Positions 44,510-56,480 of a stretch of 64,000 nt of DNA are shown here, one piece after another (the stretch's first letter is position 1; every line of letters begins with the position of its first letter). The stretch comes from Cylindrodendrum hubeiense (Eukaryota > Ascomycota > Sordariomycetes > Hypocreales > Nectriaceae), in NCBI GenBank assembly GCA_014621425.1, contig JAANBB010000057.1:88536-152535 (forward strand), written 5' to 3'. A program made the position numbers and the translations under genes. The notes under the pieces were generated by a model, which saw only the letters and a program-made list of their open reading frames with translations, made no database searches and was not told the DNA's origin.

Positions 44510-45151
44510 ATGCTCTCAAGTCTCGGGAACCCGCGGCAGGCGGCTGCGCAGCTCATGAACTTTGCGCTGATCCTGTCGACCGCCTTTATGGTACGCGCTC
44601 GTCTCGTCTCCTCCCTGGAGCTTACAGCTTGCTGACTTGGCCTTTACAGATGTGGAAGGGCCTCTCCGTCATCACCGATTCACCGTCCCCGATCGTCGTC
44701 GTCCTCTCCGGCTCCATGGAGCCCGCCTTCCAGCGAGGCGACCTCCTCTTCCTGTGGAACCGAAATGTACTGAGCGAGACCCAAGTGGGAGAGGTGGTGG
44801 TCTACGAGGTGCGAGACAAGGACATCCCGATTGTTCACCGAATCGTTCGCAAGTTTGGTAGCGGGTTAGAATTCCCCGGTCCTGCAAATTGGTTGAGAGA
44901 CAAGGCTGACATGCGATGGACATTACAGAGAGAAGGCGCAGCTCCTGACCAAGGGAGACAACAACCTTTCCGACGACACGGAGCTATATGCCAAGGGACA
45001 GGACTACCTGGTGCGCAAGGACATCATCGGCAGCGTTGTGGGATTCATGCCGTTTGTCGGATACGTGACGATTCTCCTGTCGGAGCACCCGTGGCTCAAG
45101 ACTGTGATGCTGGGAATCATGGGTCTGTTGGTGGTGCTGCAGCGAGAATAG
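44510..45151 (+). CDS. SEC11: signal peptidase complex catalytic subunit Sec11
   Basis: Type I signal peptidase of the ER membrane that cleaves signal peptides from secretory proteins, including, presumably, the defensin-like one. Exons 44510-44590, 44650-44857 and 44931-45151, about 169 residues, the usual length. N-terminal TM ([14 protein letters not shown]), catalytic Ser in [10 protein letters not shown], the His in VHRIV and the Asp in TKGDNN make the eukaryotic Ser-His-Asp set. C-terminal [10 protein letters not shown] and [15 protein letters not shown] are conserved. The second intron (44858-44930) keeps frame only with an unusual acceptor CAGAG|AG, or else with a GTTTGG donor and the CAG acceptor; either way about two residues of a variable loop are affected. 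Confidence 0.95.
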
Positions 45152-46540
45152 ACGGGGGTATTGGGCGGATTGGGACAAAAGGGGACAGCAAGCGAGCGAT
45201 GTGGATGACAGAACCATATACCATAACCACGGAATTGGATTTGATACCCATTGATCACCTGGCACTAAACTTGAAGTTGGCTATACTAATGATTATCGGG
45301 ACCGAAGTCCGGACGAGCTCCCGCGACTCTGTCGGTACGTACTAAATAGCCGCCTACCCGGCTCGGACGATGCCGAGAGGCAGCACAAAGGAAGAATGGA
45401 GCGTGGATCTTGGAGCGTCGCCAACGCCGGCCAGTCGAGACGAAGAAAGCGCTTCCAACGTGGCAACGCCGTGCCGCAGTGGGCCGTTTGTGGCCGATGC
45501 CGATCATTGCCTAAAACACACTGCGTGGTCATTTCCTTTGCCAGCACGCTGGACCTGACTGTCATGAGTTTCACGTCGTAAACTGTTGGTAGTCAGACAC
45601 GAATTTTAACTCGTGCGGACTGGACAGGGTGCTGGGTTGGGTCGTGTTCAGCCAAGAGCGACAGAGGGGAGGTCAGTCGATCGGGGCCTGCTCAGCGCAG
45701 CGGTTTGGGACCATGGTGTCTCGGTTTGAGTCCGGTTGCCACTATTGCCAACCAACACGAGGCCCAGAGACTAGCAGGAGCTGGTGTATGGCTCCCTCGA
45801 GCCTCGGCATGCATGCTCTGTCTATTGACTATACGGCCCAGACATGTCCATTTTCGCACTCACAGTCGCCTGGTCCACAAGGCTGGCAATGGCCCAATCC
45901 TTATTTCACGTTTAATCCCCTGTTGCGTCGCCAGTGCGCTCACCACGGCCGCACCCAATCCTCGCCGCCCCTGCGGCCGGCGCATTCCCGGAACAGAAGC
46001 CCCCGAGCCGGGGTCGCCACAGGGGGGCCCAGCATCGCACGCTACGGGCGCCGCTACCGCGTTCATTCACCAATGGACGCCCTACAACTAATACGCTTCG
46101 GCCCTAGGCTATGCGAAAAACAGTCCTGTCCGTGAATCCTTTGGGTCCCTTGATTTGGGGTTGCCACTTTGCCTGCGAGCCCCCCCAGGCAGAGGCAGCC
46201 CTGCGACTCGTCGCTTAATTAGCAGCAGGATTCTGGCGGGACATGGCGAGAGTTGGTGGCCTGGCATAAATCTCAATCTCCCTCCCCTTCTTCATCTTTT
46301 TCTCCAGGAAAGGCACTTCACTCGTTACTGTGCTTCTCTTCTTTCCCGTCGTGTCGCTTTGTTCTCCTTCTTTCTAGTGTTGGAGACTCACGTTCGTTTA
46401 CCGACCTCAACACCACGCCGCAGTCCACCTCCCTCGGCCCAGGCAACCACACTGAAGGAGCGGCAGCCCATATTCAGCCAGATCGGCCAGACGACACTTT
46501 CTCGACGTTCAGCCTCGTCTAGAGGCGCATCTCGCCCATC
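45152..46540. other. intergenic, 1.4 kb
   Basis: 3' flank of SEC11 and promoter of the four-TM protein gene, with CT-rich tracts near 46270-46350 typical of fungal leaders. No gene or repeat recognised. Confidence 0.5.
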
Positions 46541-47703
46541 ATGGTGCTTGGAGAGTCTTCTCAGGCGGTCAACCGCGACTCCAACGCAGTATCGCTTCCA
46601 ACCCCGACGACATCACGATCCCCTGCTCCTCCGCCTCCCACGCAGCAACCGCCCCAGCAGCAAACGGCCCCCGGCACTCAGCAACAGCAACCTCAGATGC
46701 AGGGCGAGTTCCAGCCCGTCTACTTCAAGCAAGACCCTCGCGCATACGGCCAACCTTTCCAGCCCTACACCGCGCAGCCCTACAATGCCCAGGCCTTGCC
46801 ACAGGGTCAGTTCCAGCCGGCTCAGGTCGGCCAGTTCCCGCAGTACCAGCAGCAGCAACCGGTGCCCACGTACGTCGCCAACGCCATCACGGCATGGACT
46901 TGGGCCAAGATCATCCTCCATGCCTTCGACATCATCTGCTGTATCGTAGCCATTGGCATCAGTTTCTCTTTTGGTACCTATAGTGAGGGGGGCTACGCCT
47001 TTGTCCTGTGCACTCCTATCGTATGTCTCCTCAGTTCGCCTCTGAACACCAAGATGCTAACCATCGACAGTTCTTCCTCGCCCTCGTCTGGGACTCGGCC
47101 GAAATCATCACCTGGCTCCTCCGCAAGCGCAAGGCTGGCATCCACCCCGGCGCCCACGTCGGCGTGTCGCTGATCGTGTGGCTCGGCGCCGCCATCGTCG
47201 GCGGCATGCAGGCAACTTTTATCGCCTTAGTTATCAGCGACAACAGCGACTGCTGGGAGTACGAATCGCAGAGCTACGTCTCCTGCGCCAGCTCCTACAC
47301 CGGCGGTTCTGGTCTCTTCATCGCCGTCGCCGTCTTCTCGTGCCTCGTCTGGCTCATCCACTTCACCCTCTTCGTCTGCGCCTGCATGGACACGGCCAGG
47401 CGCAACCGCAACCGCCGCATCGTCACCGTTGTTGCGCCGCCCTACTGGGGTCCCATGGCTCAAGGCTGGCAGCCCATGCCGCAGTACTACCCTCAGACGG
47501 CGGTTCCCCAAAACCAGGGGCAGAACACAAACACAACGGCGCCGCAGCTGAACATTCCCCTCCAGAACAGGAGCCCAGCTGAGGGGCAAACTGGCAACGG
47601 CAAGGCACCAGAGCAGCCGATCGTGAATGACAAGCAGGGGGAGTCGAGCACCCAGCCTGTCCACCCGTCCATCAACGAGTACTACACCCCGTCAGCGAGA
47701 TAG
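46541..47703 (+). CDS. four-TM membrane protein with Pro/Gln-rich N-terminus
   Basis: Exons 46541-47020 and 47071-47703, intron 50 nt with a GCTAAC branch site, 370 residues. Residues 1-115 are Pro/Gln/Ala-rich and disordered. Four TM segments follow: ILHAFDIICCIVAIGISF, VLCTPIFFLALVWDSAE, VSLIVWLGAAIVGGMQATF and GLFIAVAVFSCLVWLIHFTL, in a MARVEL-like arrangement. A loop holding CWEYESQSYVSC has two cysteines that could be disulfide-linked outside. A cytosolic RRNRNRR stretch precedes a disordered Pro/Gln tail. Unknown function; similar proteins occur widely in Pezizomycotina. Confidence 0.8.
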
Positions 47704-48136
47704 TGAACCATGGCTTGGAAAGAGATGAAGTCATCGGTCTGGTTCGGAGCGTTAATCGTTAAATACCATGCAAAAATCTTGATAATCGTAATTTTGGGAA
47801 CAAGGGACGAAAGACGGCCGATATCATATAGCGAATATATACAGACCTGCTTCGAATCTGAAGACAGAACAGCAGTCACAAATACCATGATCCAACCACA
47901 GCTTCAACATATTGAACAGAACGAATTATGGACAAACCCAGCACTAGATATTGACAAACATTACACGAATGGGTATACTCCAAGCCTTTCCTGAGCGAAT
48001 CGCACAAAAGACAACCGAACCCCTGCCTGTCCGCCCCAATACCAAAGTCTATCGCAATGGAAACCAGAACCTGAACCAGAACCAGAAACATGGAAACCGC
48101 GCGCAGCAGATGCATCATCATGAGAGCTCACAAGTC
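47704..48136. other. convergent 3' space
   Basis: 433 nt between the ends of the four-TM protein and kinesin genes; AT-rich, likely both 3' UTRs. Confidence 0.5.
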
Positions 48137-50751
48137 CTACTCGCGCTCCTCGTGCTCCTCCCACCGCCGCGTCCCCAGCTTGCGCATCTTCTTGGGACTC
48201 CCGGTGCTCGCGCCGCTGGCTGTGCGGGTGCTTTCGCCACTAACACGCATCCGCTCCAGCTTGCGGCCCAGGTTCGACACACCCTCGGCTGCGGTAGCCT
48301 TGGATCCAGACTGCGGCGCAAAGTCGTCGCGCTCCTCGAGCGGGCGGCGCTTGGATGGGCTGCGGGATGCTAGCTCGCGCTTGAGGATACCGTTCTCACG
48401 GCGCAGACGCTCGACTTCGTCCTCGAGGTCCTCAATGAGCACGTTCTCCTTGTCGCAATCGGCATCGTCATCGCCCGGGGCCAGACCGCGCTCGAGAACC
48501 TCGACCTTACGGTCCCAGTGCTCGTCGTTGCGCTCTTGCTCCAGAGCCATTGACGCCTTCCAGCGCGCCAGCTCCAAGGCGAGGCGCTGCTCAAACTCGA
48601 TGGCGCAGTCGTCGCGGATGGCCATCTCAAGGTCCAGCATCTTGTCCTCCATGGTCAGGAGATGCGCCTCTGCGGAGACGCGTGCGTCAGTCTGGGTGTC
48701 GACCTCGACGCGCAGTTGATCGATCTCGTCACTAAGGCGGGCGATCTCCAGCGCAGCAATCTCCATGGTCGCTCGCTCATCGGAGCTCATAGGCGGGGTG
48801 TAGTTCCTATACGTGCCTGACCCTGCGGGCGCAAAGGGGCGAGCGTGGTGGTGGCTAGGACTAGGTGGTCGGTTGTTGGCCATGACCGGTGGGTGCGCGA
48901 GGATCGTCTTTGTGATGGAAGGGATACGCGGCACAGTGACTTCCCGTGCCAGAGCGCTGTATCGCAGGATTTGCGACGTAGCATTGAAGTCACCCCGGGG
49001 GTCGGCTGTGACAATCATGACGCCTTTCTGGGGGTTGTGACGGGGGGCATGGGGATTCGCCGCAGTGGACGATGAAGGGAATGAGTTGGAGAAGAGGAGC
49101 TCGGTGAGCTTGCATTGCCGGTAAGGCACAACGTTGGGCTATGATATGTCAGTTACGGTCCACGGCATTTAGTCGAGACATGTTGCTCACCTTGCTGGAA
49201 GTGCCAACTTCGCTCTGCGTCTGAAGACACTGGCCCAGGTACATCAGGCTCTCATTAATCTTACCAGCCTCGGCGAGCGTGGCACCCTGTGTCTTGGCGT
49301 CTCGTGCTCGCTCACTGCCGGCAAGATCGACAATAGTAAACTTGCTGCCCTCCCAGGAGCCACCTCTCCTGCTTCGTGTGCGCTTCTTGACCTCAAAACA
49401 GAAGAAGCCGTGGCTTCGGCTGGAGACGCTGTTGCTGCCAGTTCCCGTCACTCTTCGCTCCTGCAGTCCAGTCTCAACCACCATGAGAGCCTCGCCATAC
49501 GTGCTACAGACTACCTTGCGCAACCCAGCCACAACCTTCCGGTCAGGTGAGAGCTCTGTAGACTTGAAGAGAAGAGGCCGGCGGCGAAGTTCCTTGGTCG
49601 CGCCCGATTTGGAGGGCGGGGTCAGGAGGTCGTAGATTCGGTCGTTGTGGACCTCGTACATGGAGATGACGACCGCGTACTCGGCCGACGGGTCGCATGA
49701 GACGTTGGTGTCACTGACGTCGGGAAGTTGGGGGAGCGCCGAGGTCCGTAGCGGTTGGCGTCGAGGCGGAGGGGACATGACGCCGTAATCACCCTTTACA
49801 CAATCTTTAGCAATATTCTTGACACGGTTTGTAGTAGTAAGGGACATGAAGCTTCTTGGCTTGGCCCGCTTGGGCGTTGCTGGACAGTTCATGGCGCTCG
49901 CCGATGACTTGAGATTCCCTAGCGGCAGTCTCTCGTAGTCCAGAGAACGATTCTATCGCTCATTGAAATGAAGAGTCTTCTCGGGGTCGTTGACAAGCCG
50001 GATACTTTTCTGACTTGTCTCCGATTCCCGGGGAAACGCGCCGGGGATTGTCCCAAGTAACGTCGACACTTGACGGGCGGCGCTGGAGGAGTTGACATGA
50101 GAAAGGATTGGTTGTCGGGGTCGTACAATCATAGGGGTGGCGGCGCGGGAGCCGGCCCTGGATGCCGTCGTGTGTTCGCCGGCATCGAAGAACTGAGGCG
50201 CAAGCGTCAGAGGTGATTCGGAGGCATCGCATGCCTGGAGGGAGTCCTGAGCGGCGTAGAGCGAGTGCATATCAAGCATGTTTTCGCCAATCGATCGGAA
50301 GACGACGTCCATGGCGAGCTGTGTGAGGCCGCGCTGGTTCTTGGAGCCCAGGATTGTGTGTGTCTACGCTTGATCAGCATCTGGACGTTTACCATCTGGG
50401 AACAAAGTTTACCTTTCCTGAGCCAGTAACGCCCAGGGTGGCTACGACAGCATCGGTGCCCTCGCCGCCTTGGGGCGCCAGCACACCCTCGACGAGTGAG
50501 GGGATCTCTAAGCTGTGGAAGACATCGAGCTGCGAGGCATCCTCCTGGAAGACCTGAGTGAAGGCAAACTTCTCGATGGCACGCCGCCGGTCGGTAGGCG
50601 GGTTCAGGGTAATGTGCGTCGGGTGCGAGTCTGGCGTCTCTGGATCCTCGACATCTAGGATGCGTTCGGGGTTGACGTTGCCATGGGGCGGTGGCCGCAG
50701 GCGGAGGTAGACCTCAAAGAGGTTGTGGGAGGTCTTGCGCGACGCGTCCAT
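48137..50751 (-). CDS. kinesin-6-type motor protein
   Basis: ATG at 50749-50751. Exons 50751-50413, 50363 to about 50070 (3' limit unresolved), about 49952-49191 and 49138-48137. Motor marks: P-loop GVTGSGKTHT across the first intron, ISMYEVHNDRIYDLL, switch I NSVSSRSHG and switch II DLAGSERA, then ESLMYLGQCLQ and YRQCKLTELLF. A long insert (about 200 residues) in the motor and the C-terminal coiled coil (EIARLSDEIDQLRVEVD, RRENGILKREL) place it in the kinesin-6 (MKLP/Klp9) group, working at the anaphase spindle midzone. In the insert an in-frame TAG (49953-49955) stands just before the next exon; it may be the acceptor AG of an intron whose donor I could not fix (GTGTCG at 50069 is in phase). 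Confidence 0.85.
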
Positions 50752-53700
50752 TGTGAATGGACAGGCCAATAGTTACTTTTGCAACGAGAGGCTGAGTTTG
50801 AGGTTGAAGATAGGGCAGCAGGCGTGGTGATGGAGTAGAAACGGAGCTGCCTAGGTTCATGGATGAATCATTGGTGGTTGCTAACGATGCGGGTTGCACA
50901 TTCACCTACCATCTGCTGTTTACGGGGTCTGGGTGATACATGCTGCTGGCCGGGCAACTGCGGCCGGATGCGATAAGATAAAGAACGACAAGCATTAGGC
51001 GCTATTGACGCGCGGGAGAGCGCACGGTCCCTTTCCCATGCAGGGTACGTACCGCTGCTGGCCCACTGGCTGGTTTTAGGCGCGGCGCTCCAGAAGCACA
51101 TCGGAAGCCACTCGCCTCCGCCATGATCCATGCGAGCAATTTACAGCCAAGCGCAGGGGGCAAGGAACCCAAGTCGAGGCTCCGCCGCTGCAAACGTGAC
51201 CTGGAGCCACCCGCAGTAGCTGTTTTTCCGGTGGTGTCACTGGTGCGGTCTATCGTAAGGTTTTCGGCCGATTGAATGCAGCCACGGCACGCCGGGGACG
51301 GACTGGGTTGACGAAACGCCGCCCATTTGCGCTCATCCCATCCCGTCCCGGTTTTTCTCTTCATCCGATGCTGCTGTGATGCACGGCTCCGTCATCTTAC
51401 CGGGAATCAGCGGAGCCTCACGTGTGCAAGCGAGGCCCGGCCTGAGGTTTAGATTGAGTGGCGGGAGCTGAGGCAGCATGGGCAGACTTTGTTATACAGT
51501 GTCGACAATACAGGGCGAGTCATCACACTTTGGACGAGTTGGAGGGTGGGCGGCTATGTCAAATGGTTCCCCAGCCAATCGGGTTGTCTCACGGCGCAGT
51601 CTGACTTCTCGATGGGGAGATGAGATCTCCCGATTGACTCACAGAGGTTGCAACGGGAGAGGCAGCAGCAAAAGCAAGAGTCATCATGAAATCATGGTTC
51701 GAAAATTGACTCCAATGCACAATGTCGGCCTCAACAAGTCAATGGCACTATATGTCGCGGTTGCCTCTCGTTACGTAGTCCCGTACTAATGCGGAGACAA
51801 TGATTGGCAGATCAACCACAAAGAGACAGAGGGGAAAAAACTCAGAGCTCCGAGGCTTACGAGGGTCCCATGGAACAATGGCCACCTTGACGACAGGCGC
51901 TGCGCGCTCCGTAGTGCTAGCTTCCTACACGCTGGTGTCTGACTCTAATGTCGCGCTAGTAGACTTTTGATGACGGCAGTGCCTGTTAGGGCGGGAGGGG
52001 CGGCCGAGCAAGAGGAGGGGCTCGAGGAAGAGAGGGGAAGAGAACAGTTTGATTGAGATGAGGGGAAGCGAGCGTGTTGAGATTGAACGCAGAGGCCATC
52101 AGATATCGTCATATGCTCATTTCCAGCCTTGTGTCCCAGCCGAGTGGCCAGTTGACGTGAGGCGAGGCGGCTCGATCCAAAGCCGGGGAGACCTGGGGAA
52201 GAAAAGGCAAGGGGAGTTTTGACCATCGTCATGCCCGAGTATTTTGTCCCCGGAGTTAAGCCAGGAAAAATGGAAAGGTCCCAGGCGGCGGCGTAGTGCG
52301 ATTCATCCGCCATTCCCGCTCGGGGCGTCAATTTTTTTTCTTCCTACCTGCTGCCTACCTGTCAAACTGTCCGTCCGGGCTACTGGAGACAGTCCAGACT
52401 GGACTAGTTGCGTCGTTGAGGCCGAGTCGGTTGAGAAGCTGGATTGGGAGAACCCCACCAGTCAGTTGGCCGTGGCAATATGGATACATCGAGGGGTAAG
52501 GAAGGAGAGAGATTTACGTACAGAGCATTGCAGTACGTAGTAACTTGTGTCACAATGGAGACCGTGGCATTATGTCTGGGTCCCTCTCCTTTCGTGTCTG
52601 CTACGTAGTAAGGGCGCCGTATTCGTAGTCTCTCTCGGTCTCTTCTGAACTCGTGCGAATACCACTGTACAGGCGATTGGCCTCGAAAAAGCTCGGCCAG
52701 TGGAATTGACGCCTCGGCCAGCTGCACATGTTCCATGGCCCATGTCTCTGAGGGAGAGACCCTTGACGACCAGGACCCATAATAGAGCTCACGCCCCCTG
52801 TTTCTGGTGGTGGAGCAGCCGTCACTGCGGATCCAGTACGAGGGGAGGGTCCAGAGGGCCCTTTTTTTGTCCATGCCGGCCCAATGCGCCCAAGGGGAGT
52901 CGAGGGGACAGACAGATGCGAATGGGGGATGTTTGGGGTTGCAGGGCCGAGTGCCTATTCCACTGGCAGGTTCCTACTGCCATGCTCCAGTTGCTCCAGT
53001 TGCATGCTCCGGGTCCTTGTCCATGTCGGCGGTACACCGTGTGCCGAACGCATCAGACATGATATCCAGCAAACGTACATTTCGTATGGGGAACCGCTCG
53101 CGGCATACTCGGTCGTCGTCCCTCGTCGTCCCTCGCCGTAGATATTGCCGAGCATGTACTCGGTACCGAGCGCCTGAGACGCAAGCTCCTGGGGCCAGCA
53201 TCAAGCGAGAAGCATGAGGTCCCTGCCCTGTCCTGTCCCGTCCCGTCCACTCATGTACATCACCATATGTACGTATGTGCGTACGTCGTACGCACTCCCG
53301 TTGAGCTAGCTGCCTACCATGGAGCCACTTTGGCCCTCTTTGCCTCTGTTTCTTGGCCCTGTTCTCTGACAGTGGCTCTGGTAGAATGTTCCGTCTGTGG
53401 CTCCCCTTCCATTGTCTCCATCTCCCCAGGTCAACTGAGGTCAGGCCAGACAAGGGGCCCTGACTGACGAGGGATATCACGGCTCAGGCATGGCACGTCC
53501 AGCAACGGCCACGGAGCGAGCCCGCCTGAGGCTCCCCTGCACATCGGGGAAATCAAATCCCAAAAAATGTTGTGCGCATTTCGCATCTCCCGCCCTGCAT
53601 CGTAGCGAGCGAAACAGAGGCCACGCCGGCCCCGTGAGGATCGCCAACTCACGTCACAGGCGGCTGCCGCTCCTCGTGAGGGTTTCGCTGGCCTGTGACT

Positions 53701-54705
53701 CCTCGAGCTGTTCGAGGCTCAAAAAGCGGTGACGGCTCGCCAGCAGCCCCCGAAACGGCGTAGTTTCCCCTGGGTGGACCCAAGACCCCCCCGGCACCTG
53801 GCGCCAGGGTGCTACGTGAGGCGCTCAGAGGCGCCGCAGTGGACTGCAGCAGCTGGCAGTGGCCCTGGAGTGGGCTGCGGCACCTGGCAGTGGCTCTGGA
53901 GCCCGCTGGAGCCAAGATCCCTCACAGTGGGCGTGCAGTGGGCGTCCACAGGCACGCCCGGCCAATCAGCGTCGGCCCCACCGCGGGCGGAAAAGTTTGG
54001 GATATTTCTCTTCTCCTCCTCTGCGTCGCTTCTGATTTCCCTCTCCTTCGACATCACCAACTTACCATCCCCCCCAAGACAACGAAGTCGCACTTTTCCA
54101 GATCCCCCAGATCAGAGAACACCCCCTACCGAAACTTCGTCGAGTCACAATGCCTTCGGCCGCCGCTGAACTGTAAACGCCCACTGCGGGACATGCCTCC
54201 CCATGGTATGGCCCGCAGTCCAGCAGTTCTCCGAGTTACCACCATTCAATCCCAACCTCGACCCAGTTTCCCACAGGCTTTCCCGCTCCTGAGCTCCCCA
54301 GCTCACCCGAGAGTCTGTCTCTGAATTCAACGATCCTGCGACTGCCCGTTTATGCGAGGGCTTTTATCTACACACAATCACCACCACCTACTCCAACTCC
54401 ACCCTTCACCCGACCTGTCGCCTGTCTGGCTTCCTTTTGTCCTCCTCTGCAAGACACCTCTCTAGAGTCATTCTTTCTCTATTGTCTTGCTTGCCTCCAC
54501 GACTCTAGGATTTCATTGATCCTCCCTTGTCCCTTTACCCAGACCTGACTACCGGATACGACAAAAAAACGCCCATTCCAAAGGCTGCACATCCAATACC
54601 TCTAACCAGACACGACAACCACCTCGGGAGTCAATAACACCGCTGCTTTCCAGCTATTGACCCATCAGACGAGTTTCACCTTCATCCCCACCCCCAGAAT
54701 CCACC
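50752..54705. other. long intergenic space, 4 kb
   Basis: GC-rich with many short open frames on both strands, none with a domain or credible splice pair. It includes the upstream region of the kinesin gene and, on the right (about 54000-54705), a CT-rich leader of the next gene with an upstream ORF. Cluster of GTAC/ACGT motifs near 53255-53300. Nothing else recognised. Confidence 0.5.
54150..54176 (+). other. possible upstream ORF in the leader of the acidic nuclear protein gene
   Basis: ATG in a good context (ACAATG) reads MPSAAAEL and a stop. If the transcript starts upstream, for example after the CT-rich tract near 54010-54110, this 8-codon uORF would be translated first. An intron between here and 54706 is possible, so its status is uncertain. 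Confidence 0.3.
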
Positions 54706-56480
54706 ATGTCTCGCAACGTTCGACGAAAGTTCCCCGCCGCCGCCCCGGTCAAGGCCACCAAGCGGCGCCGCCGGGTATCCGACACCTCGTCCTCCTCCTT
54801 CGACCTCTCGGACGAGGATGGCTATTCGGCCGTCGAGGAAATCAGTGACTCCTCCGACGACGATGAGGAGGATGTTGCTGCGGCCGAGGAGGAGAACATT
54901 CTCGGAGAGAATGTTGCGACCCCAACCGCTCCTCGGCCGCGACTGATCCTCGAAGAGGAGGCAGAAAATGGTGATGCTGATGATGATGATGACGATGACG
55001 ACGATGACGATGATGACGGTGTCGACGCCGATGCCGATGAGGACGAGACCGGCAGCTGGGCTGGCATCATGTCTGAGGTCGACGAGAGCAACGTCTCCGA
55101 CTTCTTCCAGGATGCCAATGCCTTCGGCTCCGATACCCCTATCGAGCGCCACGTTCACTTCGACGTGCCCTCCAGTGACTCCGACTCCACTGATACAGAA
55201 GACGATCATGCCGATCTCTTCCCGGACATCTTTGTCTCCCAGAACGCTCTCGATCCTGCTTTCCGTCGGGAGATTGAGAACGACCCCAACGAGTCGGACG
55301 ACTCGGGTTCCTTCTGGGACTACAGCTACAGCCATGCCGACCAACCTGACTCGGATGCCGAGGAGGTTGTTCGTCAGCTGTCCGATGATGATACCCCAAC
55401 TGCCACCCCAATGGCTCCCCAGTCTGCCACAGCCACCTCCACTCCTGTGCCCGCTTTTGAAGAGCCACAGGAGTTGGACGGTTATGAAAGTGAGTCCTGC
55501 CATGCGGGACACCTTGCTTTCTCCTTGCTAACCTCCCTGTTCCAGCTGATGGTGATACCACCGAAGAAGACATTCCTGAGCCTCCTGTCCGTAGAAAGAC
55601 TCGCCGCCCTTCCAACCACATGAGCGACACGTCCGATTCCGACACAGACAGCCCGGTCAAATCCCAGCGCGGCCAGCCCCGTGTTGGTCGCTTCAACCTG
55701 GATCGATCCGACAGGAAGCCCATTGCTGTCCTGAACCCTCTCACTCGAAAAATGATGATCTTTACTCCCCACCGTCGCCGCCAGCTCGATCTGTCACCAG
55801 AGCAGTTCCATTTCCCATGGCCCATGGAGATGGAGGAGCAATCATCTCCCATTCTGAGCAACTCGGCCAACATGATGCTTAGCGCCATGTTCTCTTCCAA
55901 CACCTTTGGCGACTTTATTAACACCCAAGCCATGGGTCCTGCTGAGGCCTTCTTCCCCTTCCCATCCGAGGCCAACACTGCCGACGAAAGTTCCTCCAAC
56001 AGCCTGCACGACGACGATGATGATGCGGAGAAGGCGTTGGACATTAACGACTTCATCATGTGGGAGGAGGACTCTTCGGGTGACGAAGCCGAGGGTGAAT
56101 GGAACCCAGCATCAACCCCTGCACGCCCCAGCACGGCTGGAAGTGAGGGCGGCGAGGTTCTGGGTCATCTCAATTCAGAGACCGTCGGCGCATTCCGTCG
56201 AAATCAAATTAACCAGCAGCTCATCTTGAGCAACCAAGCCACCCAAGATTCGCTGGCATTCAGTGGACCATACAACTACACTGCTCTCAAGGGCCTAAAG
56301 TCAGACCGCTTCGACACTGCTGCAGTGCCCCTGACGCCCATGCGACGCCACAAGAGACACATGAGCGACGCACGAAGCCCTCTAGAGTCGGTCTCCGCAA
56401 AGCGCAAGGCCTCGGGCGATGTGAATAGCAATCACAAGAGGCACCGAAGCATCTCAGACGTGAACTTCCTGCGCATATGA
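54706..56480 (+). CDS. acidic nuclear protein, fungal-specific
   Basis: Exons 54706-55489 and 55546-56480, intron 56 nt with a GCTAAC branch site, 572 residues. The N-terminus is basic (MSRNVRRKFPAAAP, KRRRR) then Ser/Asp/Glu-rich, including a run of 13 Asp encoded by GAT/GAC triplets at about 54980-55016. The centre has GRFNLDRSDRKPIAVLNPLTRKM and FTPHRRRQLDLSPEQFHF, a conserved element in related fungal proteins from memory. The C-terminal third holds acidic (DDDDDAEKALDI, FIMWEEDSSGDEAEGEW) and basic NLS-like (KRHRS, AKRKAS) stretches. A nuclear, chromatin-related role is inferred from composition only. Confidence 0.8.

Noticed and set aside
44080..45345. 421-codon plus-strand frame
   Set aside because: It runs through the SEC11 promoter and introns; only the short part in the SEC11 frame is protein-like.
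53809..54324. 171-codon plus-strand frame
   Set aside because: It lies in the CT-rich leader upstream of the acidic nuclear protein; no domain and no agreement with splice signals.
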